Assembly (NCBI GenBank): GCA_026004975.1
Contig: BPKE01000001.1
Span: 1-64,000, forward strand
DNA: 64,000 bases
Reading direction: 5' to 3'
Source of the DNA: Gammaproteobacteria bacterium
Lineage (GTDB): Bacteria; Pseudomonadota; Gammaproteobacteria; HTCC5015
The translations under genes were made by a program, and so were the position numbers. The notes beneath the pieces were generated by a model. That model did no database searches, was not told where the DNA came from, and worked only from the letters and a program-made list of their open reading frames with translations. Shown here piece after piece: positions 51,817 through 64,000 of the stretch. How positions within the stretch are numbered: position 1 is the stretch's first letter; the number at the start of each line of letters is the position of its first letter.

Positions 51817-53505
51817 TCATCCGTTCTCGTCGCCGCCTTCGCTCATCTGCTCCTTGAGCAGTTCACCGAGGCTGGTCGCCGCCGGCGCGCCGCCGCCCCG
51901 GGTGTATCCCTGGACCACGGCGGCCTCGTCTTCGCTTTCCTTGGCCTTGATCGACAGGCTGATGACGCGGTTCTTGCGATCGACGTTGATGATCTTGGCT
52001 TCGACCGTGTCGCCTTCCTTGAGGACGTGGGTGACGTCCTCGACGCGGTCGCGGGAAATTTCCGCGGCGCGCAGGATGCCCTCGACGCCTTCGGCCAGTT
52101 CGACGGTGGCGGCCTTCGGCTCGACCTTGATCACGCGGCCGCTGACGTGGCTGCCGCGCGGGTGGGCGGCCAGATACGCGTTGAACGGATCATCGGACAA
52201 TTGCTTGATGCCCAGCGAGATGCGCTCGCGCTCGGGGTCGACGGCGAGCACCACGGCTTCGACTTCCTGGCCTTTCTTGTACTGCCGGACGGCCTCCTCT
52301 CCGGGGATGTCCCAGGACAGGTCGGAGAGGTGCACCAGGCCGTCGATCCCGCCGTCCAGGCCGACGAAGACGCCGAAGTCGGTGATCGACTTGATCTTGC
52401 CCCGCACCCGGTCGCCCTTGGCGTGCGTGGCAGCGAATTCTTCCCAGGGGTTGGGCTGGCACTGCTTCATGCCCAGCGAGATGCGGCGGCGCTCTTCGTC
52501 GATGTCGAGGATCATGACTTCGACCTCGTCGCCGATCGCGACCACTTTCGCCGGGTTGACGTTCTTGTTGGTCCAGTCCATCTCGGAGACGTGGACCAGA
52601 CCCTCGACCCCTTCCTCGATCTCGACGAAGCAGCCGTAGTCGGTGATGTTGGTGACCTTGCCGAACACCCGGGTCTTGGGCGGGTAACGGCGGGTGATGT
52701 CCACCCACGGGTCTTCGCCGAGCTGCTTCAGGCCAAGGGAGACGCGGTTGCGCTCGCGGTCGAACTTGAGGACTTTGACGGTGATCTCGTCGTCGATGTT
52801 GACGACCTCGGAGGGATGATGGACGCGCTTCCAGGCCATGTCGGTGATGTGCAGCAGGCCGTCGATGCCGCCCAGGTCGATGAAGGCGCCGTAGTCGGTG
52901 AGGTTCTTGACCACGCCCTTGACGACCATGCCTTCCTGGAGGTTCTCCAGGAGTTGGGCGCGTTCGGCGCTGAATTGCTCCTCGACGATGGCGCGGCGCG
53001 ACACGACGACGTTGTTGCGCCGCCGGTCCATCTTGATCACCTTGAATTCGAAGGTCTTGCCTTCCAGCGTCGAGGGATCGCGCACCGGCCGCACGTCGAC
53101 CAGCGAGCCGGGCAGGAAGGCGCGCACGTCGTCGATGGCGACGGTGAAACCGCCCTTGACCTTGCCGGTGATGACGCCTTTGACCGGCTCGTCGGCCTCG
53201 AAGGCCTTTTCGAGCGCACGCCAGGTGTGCTCGCGCTTGGCCTTCTCGCGGCTGAGCCGGGTTTCGCCGAACCCGTCCTCGACGGCCTCGAGCGCGACCT
53301 CGACGGTGTCGCCCACTTTGACTTCGAGCTCACCGTCCGGCCCGATGAACTGGTTGATCGGAATGACGCCCTCGGATTTGAGGCCGGCGGAGACGATCAC
53401 CACGTCGGGCTTGATGTCCACCACCTTGGCCTCGATGATGGCGCCGGGCCGCATTTCGGTCTGGCTCAGGCTGGCTTCGAACAGTTCGGCAAAACTTTCG
53501 CTCAT
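51817..53505 (-). CDS. rpsA: 30S ribosomal protein S1
   Basis: [50 protein letters not shown]; six S1 repeats. Confidence 0.99.
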   Translation of the reverse strand: MSESFAELFEASLSQTEMRPGAIIEAKVVDIKPDVVIVSAGLKSEGVIPINQFIGPDGELEVKVGDTVEVALEAVEDGFGETRLSREKAKREHTWRALEKAFEADEPVKGVITGKVKGGFTVAIDDVRAFLPGSLVDVRPVRDPSTLEGKTFEFKVIKMDRRRNNVVVSRRAIVEEQFSAERAQLLENLQEGMVVKGVVKNLTDYGAFIDLGGIDGLLHITDMAWKRVHHPSEVVNIDDEITVKVLKFDRERNRVSLGLKQLGEDPWVDITRRYPPKTRVFGKVTNITDYGCFVEIEEGVEGLVHVSEMDWTNKNVNPAKVVAIGDEVEVMILDIDEERRRISLGMKQCQPNPWEEFAATHAKGDRVRGKIKSITDFGVFVGLDGGIDGLVHLSDLSWDIPGEEAVRQYKKGQEVEAVVLAVDPERERISLGIKQLSDDPFNAYLAAHPRGSHVSGRVIKVEPKAATVELAEGVEGILRAAEISRDRVEDVTHVLKEGDTVEAKIINVDRKNRVISLSIKAKESEDEAAVVQGYTRGGGAPAATSLGELLKEQMSEGGDENG

Positions 53506-53641
53506 CGATGTCTATGACCTGTGTGTTGACGTTCACCGAAGCCCGACACCGCCGCTCGGCAGCCCCGCCTCCGGCGAGGCTTGGGTCCTTGGCATCGGTT
53601 CCGGTTGTTGCACCCGGGGCCGGCGTCCTGCCGGCGCCCAC

Positions 53642-54331
53642 TCAACCCGCCTGCGCGACCAGCCCCCGGGCGCGCAGTTGCTCGAACACCGCGGCGCAGA
53701 CGGCGTCGATGTCCATCTGCGTGGTGTCCAGCACCCAGGCGTCGGGGGCGGGAACGAGCGGCGAGACGGCGCGCTGGCGATCACGCGCATCGCGCGCCTC
53801 GATCTCCCTCAGGAGGTCGCGCAGGTTAACATCGATCCCCTTTTCTTTCAACTGCTTATAACGGCGCTCGGCGCGGCACTCGGGGCTGGCGGTGAGGAAC
53901 ACCTTGAACGCGGCGTCGGGAAAAACCACCGTGCCCATGTCGCGGCCGTCGGCGACCAGTCCGGGCGGCCGCCGGAAGGCCCGCTGGCGCGCCAGCAAGG
54001 CGGCCCGCACCTCCGGCCGCGCCGCCAGGCGCGAGGCCAGCGCCGCGACGTCCTCGCCGCGCAGCCGGTCGTCCACGTCGCGCCCGTCCAGGCGCACCCG
54101 CAACCCGCGCTCGGAGACCCGGAATTCGACCGGCAACGCCTCGGCGCGGCGCACCAGCTCCGGATCTTCCGCCCCCAGTCCCCGCTCGAGTGCGACCAGG
54201 GCGAGCGCCCGATACAAGGCGCCGCTGTCCAGGAGGTGCCAGCCGAGACGCCGTGCCAGCCGCAAGCACAAGGTGCCCTTGCCCGCGCCGGAGGGGCCGT
54301 CGACCGCGATCACCGGCACCGTCGCGTTCAC
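53642..54331 (-). CDS. cmk: Cytidylate kinase
   Basis: [41 protein letters not shown]...[36 protein letters not shown]. Confidence 0.98.
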   Translation of the reverse strand: MNATVPVIAVDGPSGAGKGTLCLRLARRLGWHLLDSGALYRALALVALERGLGAEDPELVRRAEALPVEFRVSERGLRVRLDGRDVDDRLRGEDVAALASRLAARPEVRAALLARQRAFRRPPGLVADGRDMGTVVFPDAAFKVFLTASPECRAERRYKQLKEKGIDVNLRDLLREIEARDARDRQRAVSPLVPAPDAWVLDTTQMDIDAVCAAVFEQLRARGLVAQAG

Positions 54332-55650
54332 GCCGGCGACACCGCGATGTCCAGCCCCGTGCGCGCCGCCAACTGGGCGAAACCCGGGAAAGAAGTGCGC
54401 ACGTTGGCGCAGTGTTCGATCTCGATCGGGGCGCGGGCGCGCAAGGCGGCCATGGCGAAGGCCATCGCCACGCGATGGTCGCCGTGGCTGTCCACCCGCC
54501 CGCCGGCGAACGCACCGCCGGGCCCCATGCCCTGGATGCGGACGCCGTCGGCGGTGGGCTCCGCCTCGACCCCCAGGGTGCGCAGGCCGTCGGCCATCAC
54601 CTGGATGCGGTCGGTCTCCTTGACCCGCAGTTCCGCGGCCCCACGCAGCACGGTTTCGCCCTCCGCCAGGGCGGCGGCGACGAACAGGACGGGGAATTCA
54701 TCGATGGCCAGCGGCACCCATTCTTCCGGGATCTCGATGCCGCGCAGCGGCGCGGCGCGCACGCGCAGATCCGCCACCGGTTCGGCGCCGAAATCGCGCC
54801 GGTCCAGCCACTCGATGTCGGCGCCCATGGCGCGCAGGATGTCGAGCACCCCGGTGCGGGTCGGGTTGACACCGACCGATTCCAGGACGATCTCCGAGCC
54901 GGGCGCGATGCTGGCGCCGACCAGGAAGAACGCCGCCGAGGAAATGTCCGCCGGCACGGTCAGCTCCGTGGCCGTCAGCCGGCCGCCGCCGGCCACGCCC
55001 ACCCGCCGGCCTTCGCCGAGCACGGGGTAACCGAAAGCGCGCAGCATCCGCTCGGTGTGGTCGCGTGTGGGCGCCGGCTCTTCGACCCAGGTTTCGCCCT
55101 CGGCGTACAAGCCGGCGAGCAGCAGGCAGGACTTGACCTGGGCGCTGGCGATCGGCAGCCGGTAATTGATGCCGTGCAAGCGCCGCCCGCCGTGGATGCG
55201 CAGCGGCGGCCGACCGTCCTCGGAATCGATGCGCGCCCCCATCTGCGTGAGGGGCTCGATGACCCGCCCCATGGGCCGCCGCGACAAGGAGGCATCGCCG
55301 ATGAGCACGCTGTCGAAGGGCTGACCGGCGAGCAGGCCGGCGAGCAGGCGCATGGAGGTGCCGGAGTTGCCCAGGTCCAGCGGCCCCGGCGCGGCCCGCA
55401 GCCCGCGCAGGCCGACCCCCTGGATCTCGACCTCGCCGTCGCGCGGGTCGCCGATGTCCACGCCCATCGCCCTGAAGGCGCGCAGCGTGTTCAGGCTGTC
55501 TTCCCCTTCCAGGAAACCGTGCACCCGGCTGCACCCCTCGGCCAGCGCGCCGAGCATGATCGAACGGTGGGAGATCGACTTGTCCCCCGGCACACGGACG
55601 CGGCCGCGCAGGCGGCCGCCGGGTCGCACCCGGTAGCGTTCTTCGTTCAT
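54328..55650 (-). CDS. aroA: 3-phosphoshikimate 1-carboxyvinyltransferase
   Basis: [67 protein letters not shown]. Confidence 0.98.
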   Translation of the reverse strand: MNEERYRVRPGGRLRGRVRVPGDKSISHRSIMLGALAEGCSRVHGFLEGEDSLNTLRAFRAMGVDIGDPRDGEVEIQGVGLRGLRAAPGPLDLGNSGTSMRLLAGLLAGQPFDSVLIGDASLSRRPMGRVIEPLTQMGARIDSEDGRPPLRIHGGRRLHGINYRLPIASAQVKSCLLLAGLYAEGETWVEEPAPTRDHTERMLRAFGYPVLGEGRRVGVAGGGRLTATELTVPADISSAAFFLVGASIAPGSEIVLESVGVNPTRTGVLDILRAMGADIEWLDRRDFGAEPVADLRVRAAPLRGIEIPEEWVPLAIDEFPVLFVAAALAEGETVLRGAAELRVKETDRIQVMADGLRTLGVEAEPTADGVRIQGMGPGGAFAGGRVDSHGDHRVAMAFAMAALRARAPIEIEHCANVRTSFPGFAQLAARTGLDIAVSPA

Positions 55651-56534
55651 CGCTCTCCTCGATCGCAAAAACGTTCGCGCGCCGCCTTGGCCCGCGCGAA
55701 CCATTCGTACAGGGCGGCGCCGTCGGCCGCGTCCAGCGCCGCATCCAGTTCCGCGAGCAACGCGCGGTAGCTTCCCAGCGCGGCGCGCAAGGCCGGCCGG
55801 TTGGCCAGACAGATGTCCCGCCACATCGTCGGGTCGGAGGCGGCGATGCGGCTGAAATCGCGGAAGCCGCCGGCGGCGAAACGGAAGGCGCGCTCGCGGC
55901 CGTGCCGGCGCAGCAGATGCTCGACCAGGGCATAGGCGAGCAGGTGCGGCAAGTGGCTGGTGTCGGCGAGCACGCGGTCGTGTTCCTCGGCCGTGCAGCG
56001 CTCGACCTCGGCACCCACCGCGGTCCACAAAGCCTCGACCCGCGCCAGCGCACCGGCGTCGGTTTCGGGCAGCGGCGTGAGGACCACGCGGCGGCCGTGA
56101 AACAGGTCGGCCCGGGCCGCGCCGAAACCGCTGCGGGCGTCCCCCGCGATCGGGTGGCCGGGCACGAACCAGGGCGGCACCGCTCCGAACACCGCGCGGG
56201 CGTCCTCGATCACGCTGGTCTTCACACTGCCCACGTCGGTGACCACCGCATCGGCCGGGCGGTGCGGGCGCAGCGCCTCGAACACCGCGCGGCAGGCGCC
56301 GAGCGGCACGGCGAGGACGATCAGCCCGGCGCCGGCCAGGGCCGCCGCCGGGTCGGTGTGCCCTTCGTCGATCACCCCCGCGCGCACCGCGGCCGCCAGA
56401 CGCTCGGCGTCCCGGCCCCAGCCGACGGTGCGGGCGCAGGCGCCGGACCGGCGCGCCGCCAGCGCCAGCGAACCGCCGATCAGCCCCACCCCGGCGACGA
56501 CCAGACGTTCGATCACGGGCGGGCGTCCCGGCAC
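55647..56534 (-). CDS. tyrA: Prephenate dehydrogenase
   Basis: LVVAGVGLIGGSLALAARRSG...AVVTDVGSVKTSVIEDARAVFG...FVPGHPIAGDARSGFGAARADLFHGRRVVLTPL...FRDFSRIAASDPTMWRDI. Confidence 0.95.
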   Translation of the reverse strand: MPGRPPVIERLVVAGVGLIGGSLALAARRSGACARTVGWGRDAERLAAAVRAGVIDEGHTDPAAALAGAGLIVLAVPLGACRAVFEALRPHRPADAVVTDVGSVKTSVIEDARAVFGAVPPWFVPGHPIAGDARSGFGAARADLFHGRRVVLTPLPETDAGALARVEALWTAVGAEVERCTAEEHDRVLADTSHLPHLLAYALVEHLLRRHGRERAFRFAAGGFRDFSRIAASDPTMWRDICLANRPALRAALGSYRALLAELDAALDAADGAALYEWFARAKAARERFCDRGER

Positions 56535-57611
56535 TCAGAGCACCGCACAAGGATAGGAACCGAGCAGCTTGAGCAACGCCGCCTCCCGCTCCACGGCGCG
56601 CAGCGCACGCTGCACGCTGCGCTCGTCCTTGTGGCCAAGGATGTCGATGAAGAAAACATAATCCCACGGCGCCCGCCGGGACGGCCGCGACTCGATGCGG
56701 GTCATGTCGATCTCGTGGTCCGCCAGCGGCGCCAGGATCTGGTGGAGCGCGCCGGGCTTGTTGCGGATGGCCACCATCAGGGAGGTCTTGTCCCGGCCGC
56801 TGGGCGGCACGTCCTGGCGGCCGATGATCAAAAAGCGCGTGGTGTTGTCGGGCTCGTCCTCGACGTTCGAGGCCAGCACGGACAGGCCGTAGAGCTCGGC
56901 GGCGTGATCGCTGCCCAGCGCCGCCGCATCCTCCCGTTCGGCGGCCAGGCGCGCGCCCTCGGCGTTGCTGGAAACGGCCACCGTCGGCACGCCGGGCAGG
57001 TTGGCCGCCAGCCATTCCCGGCACTGGGCCAGGGCCTGCTGGTGGGCGTACACCGTGCGCACGGCCTCAAGCGAGGGAGCCCTGGACAGCAGGTGATGAT
57101 GGACACGCAGCAACACCTCGCCGCAGATCTTCAGCGGCGAATCGATGAACATGTCGAGGGTGTGGGTGACCACGCCCTCGCTGGAGTTTTCCACCGGCAC
57201 GACGCCGTAGGGGACCGAACCCGCTTCCACCTCGCGGAACACCTCGTCGATGGCGGCCAGCGGCCGGCTCCGCACCGCGTGCCCGAAATGCTTGAGCACC
57301 GCGAGCTCGGTGAAGGTGCCGCGCGGGCCGAGGTAGGCGACGGTCAGCGGTTGCTGCAGGGCCAGGCAGGCCGACATGATCTCGCGGAACAAGCGCAGCA
57401 GCGTCTCGTCGTCCAGGGGGCCGCGGTTGCGCGCCCTGACCCGCTCGAGGATCTGGGCCTCGCGTTCCGGGCGGTAGAAGTCGGCGGTGTCGCCGCGTTC
57501 GCGCTTGATGCGCGCGATCTCCTGCGCACAGCGCGCACGTTCGCTGATCAAGTTCTGGATTCGTTCATCCAGCTCGTCGATGCGGGCGCGGACCTGTTCG
57601 AGCGGGTTCAT
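56535..57611 (-). CDS. pheA: Chorismate mutase/prephenate dehydratase
   Basis: LEQVRARIDELDERIQNLISERARCAQEIARIKRERGDTADFYRPEREAQIL; VAYLGPRGTFTELAVLKHFG; VPVENSSEGVVTHTLDMF; ACT ESRPSRRAPWDYVFFIDILGH. Confidence 0.98.
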   Translation of the reverse strand: MNPLEQVRARIDELDERIQNLISERARCAQEIARIKRERGDTADFYRPEREAQILERVRARNRGPLDDETLLRLFREIMSACLALQQPLTVAYLGPRGTFTELAVLKHFGHAVRSRPLAAIDEVFREVEAGSVPYGVVPVENSSEGVVTHTLDMFIDSPLKICGEVLLRVHHHLLSRAPSLEAVRTVYAHQQALAQCREWLAANLPGVPTVAVSSNAEGARLAAEREDAAALGSDHAAELYGLSVLASNVEDEPDNTTRFLIIGRQDVPPSGRDKTSLMVAIRNKPGALHQILAPLADHEIDMTRIESRPSRRAPWDYVFFIDILGHKDERSVQRALRAVEREAALLKLLGSYPCAVL

Positions 57612-57626
57612 CTTCGGGCAACGTCG

Positions 57627-58794
57627 TCACAACAGGCGCAGCGACAGCACGCCTTCGATGCCACGGATCCGCTCGACCAGCTCGGGCGAGACCGGTGAAT
57701 CGACGTCGATGAGGGTGTAGGCCAACTGCCCGCGCGACTCGTTGACCATGTGCACGATGTTCACATCGCTCGAGCCGAGGACGTGGGAAATCTGCGCGAC
57801 CATGTCCGGCCGGTTGGCGTTCGCCACCGCCAGCCGCTGCACACCCGCACGCGGCAGGCTGACCGCGGGGAAATTCACGGAATTGCGGATGTTGCCGTTC
57901 TCGAGAAAATCGCGAATCTGGTCGACGACCATCACCGCGCAGTTCTCCTCGGCCTCGCGCGTGGAGGCGCCCAGGTGCGGCAGGGCGATGACCCGCGGAT
58001 GGCCACGCAGGGTCAGCGAGGGAAAATCGGTGACGTAGGCGGCCGCCTTGCCGCGTTCCAGGGCGGCGAGCACCGCGGCGTCGTCGAGGATCCCGGCGCG
58101 GGCGAAATTGAGCAGCACGACGCCGTCCTTCATCTTGTCCAGGCGGGCGGCGTCGATCATGTGCCGGGTCTGGTCGTTGAGCGGCACGTGGACGGTGAGG
58201 AAATCGGCTTCGCGCAGCACCTCGTCCAGGCCGCCGGCCTGGACGATGTCGGAGGACAAGCGCCAGGCGCTTTCGACCGTGATGTGCGGATCGTAGCCGA
58301 TGACGCGCATGCCCAGCGCCCGCGCCGCGTTGGCGACCAGCACACCGATCGCCCCCAGGCCGACCACGCCGAGCGTCCGCCCCGGCAGCTCGATGCCGGC
58401 GAAGCGTTTCTTGCCGTCCTCGACCTGCTTGTTGAGCGTCTCGTCGTCGGCCGCATCCAGCTCCAGCACGTAGCGCCAGGCCTGGCACAGATTGCGCGCC
58501 GCCAGCAGCATGCCGGCGATCACCAGCTCCTTGACCGCATTGGCGTTGGCGCCCGGGGTGTTGAACACCGGGATGCCGCGGGCGCTCAGGCGCTCCACCG
58601 GGATGTTGTTCACACCGGCGCCGGCGCGGCCGACCGCCTTGAGCGAATCGGGGATCGGCATGTCGTGCATCTTGAAGGAACGCAGCACGATCGCATCGGG
58701 CGCGTCCACATCGGCCCCCACCTCGGTAGCGGTCGGCGGGGAAGCGCGACAAACCCTTGGGTGAGATGTTGTTCAGCGTCAGAACTTTGTACAT
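57627..58794 (-). CDS. serA: D-3-phosphoglycerate dehydrogenase, frame break around 58735
   Basis: MYKVLTLNNISPKGLSRFPADRY, then in another frame GADVDAPDAIVLRSFKMHDMPIPDSLKAVGRAGAGVNNIPVERLSARGIPVFNTPGANANAVKELVIAGML...LGVVGLGAIGVLVANAARALGMRVIGYDP; C-terminal ACT. Length 3n+1. Confidence 0.95.
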
Positions 58795-58816
58795 GGGCGG
58801 CGTCTCTTCGGGTGGG

Positions 58817-59898
58817 TCAGCCGTGGCGGCGTTCGAAATCGGCCATGAAGTCGATCAGGGCGTCGACCCCGGCCTCCGGCATGGCGTTGTACAGGCTGGC
58901 GCGCATGCCGCCGACGGAGCGATGACCCTTGAGGTTGGTCAAGCCGGCGGCCTCGGCTTCCTCGAGGAAGCGCGCGTCCAGCTTGGCGTCGGCCAGGGTG
59001 AAGGGGATGTTCATCCAAGACCGGCAGGCCGGGTCCACCGGGTTGTGGTAGAACGACGAGCCGTCGATCGCCGCATAGAGCTTTTCCGCCTTGCGGCGGT
59101 TGCGCTCGGCCATCGCGGCCAGGCCGCCCTCGGCCTTGATCCACTTGAACACCAGGCCGGCCATGTACCAGGCGAAGGTCGGCGGCGTGTTGACCATCGA
59201 GCCGTTGTCGGCCTGTGCGCGGTAATCGAACACCGACGGGCAGCGCGGGTCGGCCTGGCCGATCAGGTCTTCGCGCACGATCACCACCGTCAGCCCCGCC
59301 GGGCCGATGTTCTTCTGCGCGCCGGCGTAGATCAAGCCGAAGCGCGACACGTCGATCGGCCGCGACAGGATCGTGGAGGACATGTCGGCGACCAGCGGCA
59401 CGTCCCCGACCTCGGGAATCCAGTGGAACTCGACGCCGCCGATGGTTTCGTTCGGCGTGTAGTGGACGTAGGCGGCATCCGGGTCCAACTGCCAGGTGTC
59501 GCGCGGCGGAATGGTGTTGAAGCCGCTGTCGGCGCTGCTCGCGGCCACGTTGACCTTGCAGTAGCGCTTGGCCTCGGCGATCGCCTTGGTCGACCAGGAG
59601 CCGGTGTTGATGTAGTCGGCCGAAGGCTTGCCGCGCAGCAGGTTGAGCGGAATGACGGCGAACTGCGCCTGCGCCCCGCCCTGCAGGAACAACACGCGGT
59701 AGGCGTCCGGGATGCCGAGCAGCTCACGCAGGTCGGCCTCGGCCTCTTCGGCGATCTTCATGAACGCCTTGCCGCGGTGGCTCAGTTCCATCACCGAGCA
59801 ACCGCAGCCCTGCCAGTCGAGCAGCTCCTCTTGGGCCTGGCGGAGCACCGCTTCGGGCAGCATCGCAGGGCCGGGACTGAAATTGAACACACGTGGCA
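58817..59898 (-). CDS. serC: Phosphoserine aminotransferase
   Basis: [88 protein letters not shown]...[13 protein letters not shown]...[19 protein letters not shown]. Confidence 0.98.
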
Positions 59899-59948
59899 TG
59901 TCGGACACCTCGAACGTACGATTGTGGGTTGTGGATCGCTTTTCGCCG

Positions 59949-62493
<2,545 letters not shown>

Positions 62494-62556
62494 GGGGTTC
62501 GAAAACCGGGGTTGTCGGCAGGTCGATGCGCCCCGGCGGCGGGCGATCGGCGGCGC

Positions 62557-62562
62557 ATTTTA
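62557..62562 (-). promoter_or_regulatory. Candidate -10 box TAAAAT for gyrA
   Basis: Minus-strand TGCTAAAATGCG in the gyrA upstream gap. Confidence 0.4.
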
Positions 62563-62609
62563 GCACAGCGCCCGGCGCCGGCGGGCTTTGCCGCCCGCCC
62601 CCCGCCTGC

Positions 62610-62615
62610 TATAGT
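62610..62615 (+). promoter_or_regulatory. Candidate -10 box TATAGT for the small exported protein
   Basis: CTGCTATAGTTCC, about 34 nt before the GTG start. Confidence 0.4.
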
Positions 62616-62648
62616 TCCCGAGGTCGCAACCCCCGGGATCGGACCGCC

Positions 62649-62954
62649 GTGCGCACGCTGTTCTGCCTCCTGCTGAGCCTGACCGCGAGTCTTGCGGCCG
62701 CCGTCGACGAAGGCGCGTTGCAATCCCTGCGCGGCGCCTCGATGGACGCGGTCCGGACCCGCTTCGGCACCCCCGTCGACACCCGCGGTCCGGTGGGAGA
62801 CCCGCCGATCACGCGCTGGCTGTACCCCGATTTCACGGTCGTTTTCGAATACGACCGCGTGGTCCACGCCTTCCCGCGGCGCCCGGAAATCGAGGCGCAG
62901 CCCCCGGTCGAACGCGGCGGCGGGGACACGCTGGATCTTCCCGACCGCTCCTGA
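62649..62954 (+). CDS. Small exported protein of unknown function (possible BamE-like fold)
   Basis: GTG start, signal peptide VRTLFCLLLSLTASLAAAVD; MDAVRTRFGTPVDTRGPVGDPPITRWLYPDFTVVFEYDRVVHAF. Confidence 0.7.
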   Translation: MRTLFCLLLSLTASLAAAVDEGALQSLRGASMDAVRTRFGTPVDTRGPVGDPPITRWLYPDFTVVFEYDRVVHAFPRRPEIEAQPPVERGGGDTLDLPDRS

Positions 62955-62966
62955 CCCGCCGCCACG

Positions 62967-64000
62967 ATGCCGCGCCCCTGCGTGCTGCCCGAATGGGCGC
63001 CCCAAGACGCCGTGCTGCTCGCCTGGCCGCACCCCGACAGCGACTGGGGCCCCCTTTGGCCGCAGATCGAGAACGATTTCTTGCGCCTGGCGCGCCTGAT
63101 CGCCGCGCACGAACCTCTGCTGGTGCTGGTGCGCGACGCCGCCCACCGCCGCCACCTCGGCCGCCGGCTGTGGCATGACCGGGTGTTCGTCTGCGAGGTG
63201 CCGACCGACGACACCTGGTGCCGCGACTTCGGGCCGCTGGCGGTGGCCGGCGACGGCGGGCCCACGCTGGTCGATTTCCGTTTCAACGCCTGGGGCGGCC
63301 GTTATCCCTGGGCGCAAGACGACGCGGCCACGGCCCGGCTGGCCGCGCTGGGCGCCTTCGCGGCGCCGCTGCGCCGCGCGGACATGGTCCTGGAGGGCGG
63401 CAGCCTGGACAGCGACGGGGCCGGCACCCTGCTCACCACCCGCCGCTGCCAGCTCGACGGCCGCCGCAACCCGGCATTGGCCGGCGACCCGGCGGCCTTC
63501 GCCGAGGCGCTGGGGCGGCATCTGCCCTTCGAGCGCCTGATCTGGCTCGAATCCGGCCTGCTCGAAGGCGACGACACCGACGCCCACGTCGACAACCTGG
63601 CGCGCTTCACCGACCCGCGCACCCTGGTCTACGCCGCCAGCCTCGACCCCGACGATCCGCACCACGAACCGCTGACGAAGCTGGCCGAAGAACTGGCCGC
63701 GCTGCGCACGGCCGACGGCCGCCCCTACCGCCTCGTGCCCCTGCCCCTGCCCGCCGCCCGCCACAGCCGCGTCGACGGCCGGCGGCTGCCGGCCAGCTAC
63801 GTGAATTTCCTGGTGATCAACGGCGCCGTGCTGGTGCCCCAGTTCGGCGACCGGCTCACCGATCACCTGGCCTTGTCCCGGCTGGCCGGTTGCTTCCCGG
63901 GGCGGCGGGTGATCGGCGTCGACAGCCGGGGCTTCATCGAACAAAATGGCGGCATTCACTGCCTGACCATGCAGCTGCCCGCCGGCAGCGTCGCCTGGGA
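62967..64000 (+). CDS. Agmatine deiminase family protein (peptidyl-arginine deiminase type), truncated by the window end
   Basis: LPEWAPQDAVLLAWPHPDSDW...VPTDDTWCRDFGPLAV...VDFRFNAWGGRYPWAQDD...LEGGSLDSDGAGTLLTTRRC...DTDAHVDNLARF...YVNFLVINGAVLVPQFGD...GGIHCLTMQ with the catalytic Cys. Confidence 0.95.
   Translation, partial: MPRPCVLPEWAPQDAVLLAWPHPDSDWGPLWPQIENDFLRLARLIAAHEPLLVLVRDAAHRRHLGRRLWHDRVFVCEVPTDDTWCRDFGPLAVAGDGGPTLVDFRFNAWGGRYPWAQDDAATARLAALGAFAAPLRRADMVLEGGSLDSDGAGTLLTTRRCQLDGRRNPALAGDPAAFAEALGRHLPFERLIWLESGLLEGDDTDAHVDNLARFTDPRTLVYAASLDPDDPHHEPLTKLAEELAALRTADGRPYRLVPLPLPAARHSRVDGRRLPASYVNFLVINGAVLVPQFGDRLTDHLALSRLAGCFPGRRVIGVDSRGFIEQNGGIHCLTMQLPAGSVAW

Noticed and set aside
54328-57024. 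898-aa minus-strand ORF
   Set aside because: Its 5' part is an out-of-frame reading of tyrA/pheA; the real product is AroA starting at 55650.

Overview
The window is about 64 kb of high-GC chromosomal DNA from a gammaproteobacterium, judged from gene content and order. It is mostly core housekeeping genes: ligA-zipA-smc, queF, ispG with a squalene/phytoene synthase, cysZ-like, der-bamB-yfgM-hisS-rodZ-pilF-rlmN-ndk, tRNA-Ser-csrA-lysC-alaS-recX-recA, pncC/mutS-nadK-recN, fur/bamE/rnfH, smpB/dnaQ/rnhA, rlmD-cysM-pdxJ, and pyrF-lapB-lapA-ihfB-rpsA-cmk-aroA-tyrA-pheA-serA-serC-gyrA, ending in a truncated agmatine deiminase. I saw no CRISPR array, transposase, phage module or rRNA. The least ordinary segment is about 34.5-46.8 kb. 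It holds six regulatory proteins: tandem cNMP-binding plus rhodanese, GAF-HD-GYP, CHASE2-Ser/Thr kinase, PP2C phosphatase, tandem FHA, and CHASE2-class III adenylate cyclase. They are interrupted only by rlmD, cysM and pdxJ, and no type VI secretion genes are present. A second window-wide feature is recurrent single-base frame breaks in otherwise intact, mostly essential genes (zipA, smc, queF, hisS, nadK, smpB, dnaQ, rnhA, gyrA and others). These are best read as sequence or assembly indels. They create artefactual ORFs such as a nadK-recN fusion. All calls come from reading motifs and translations; no database search was run.
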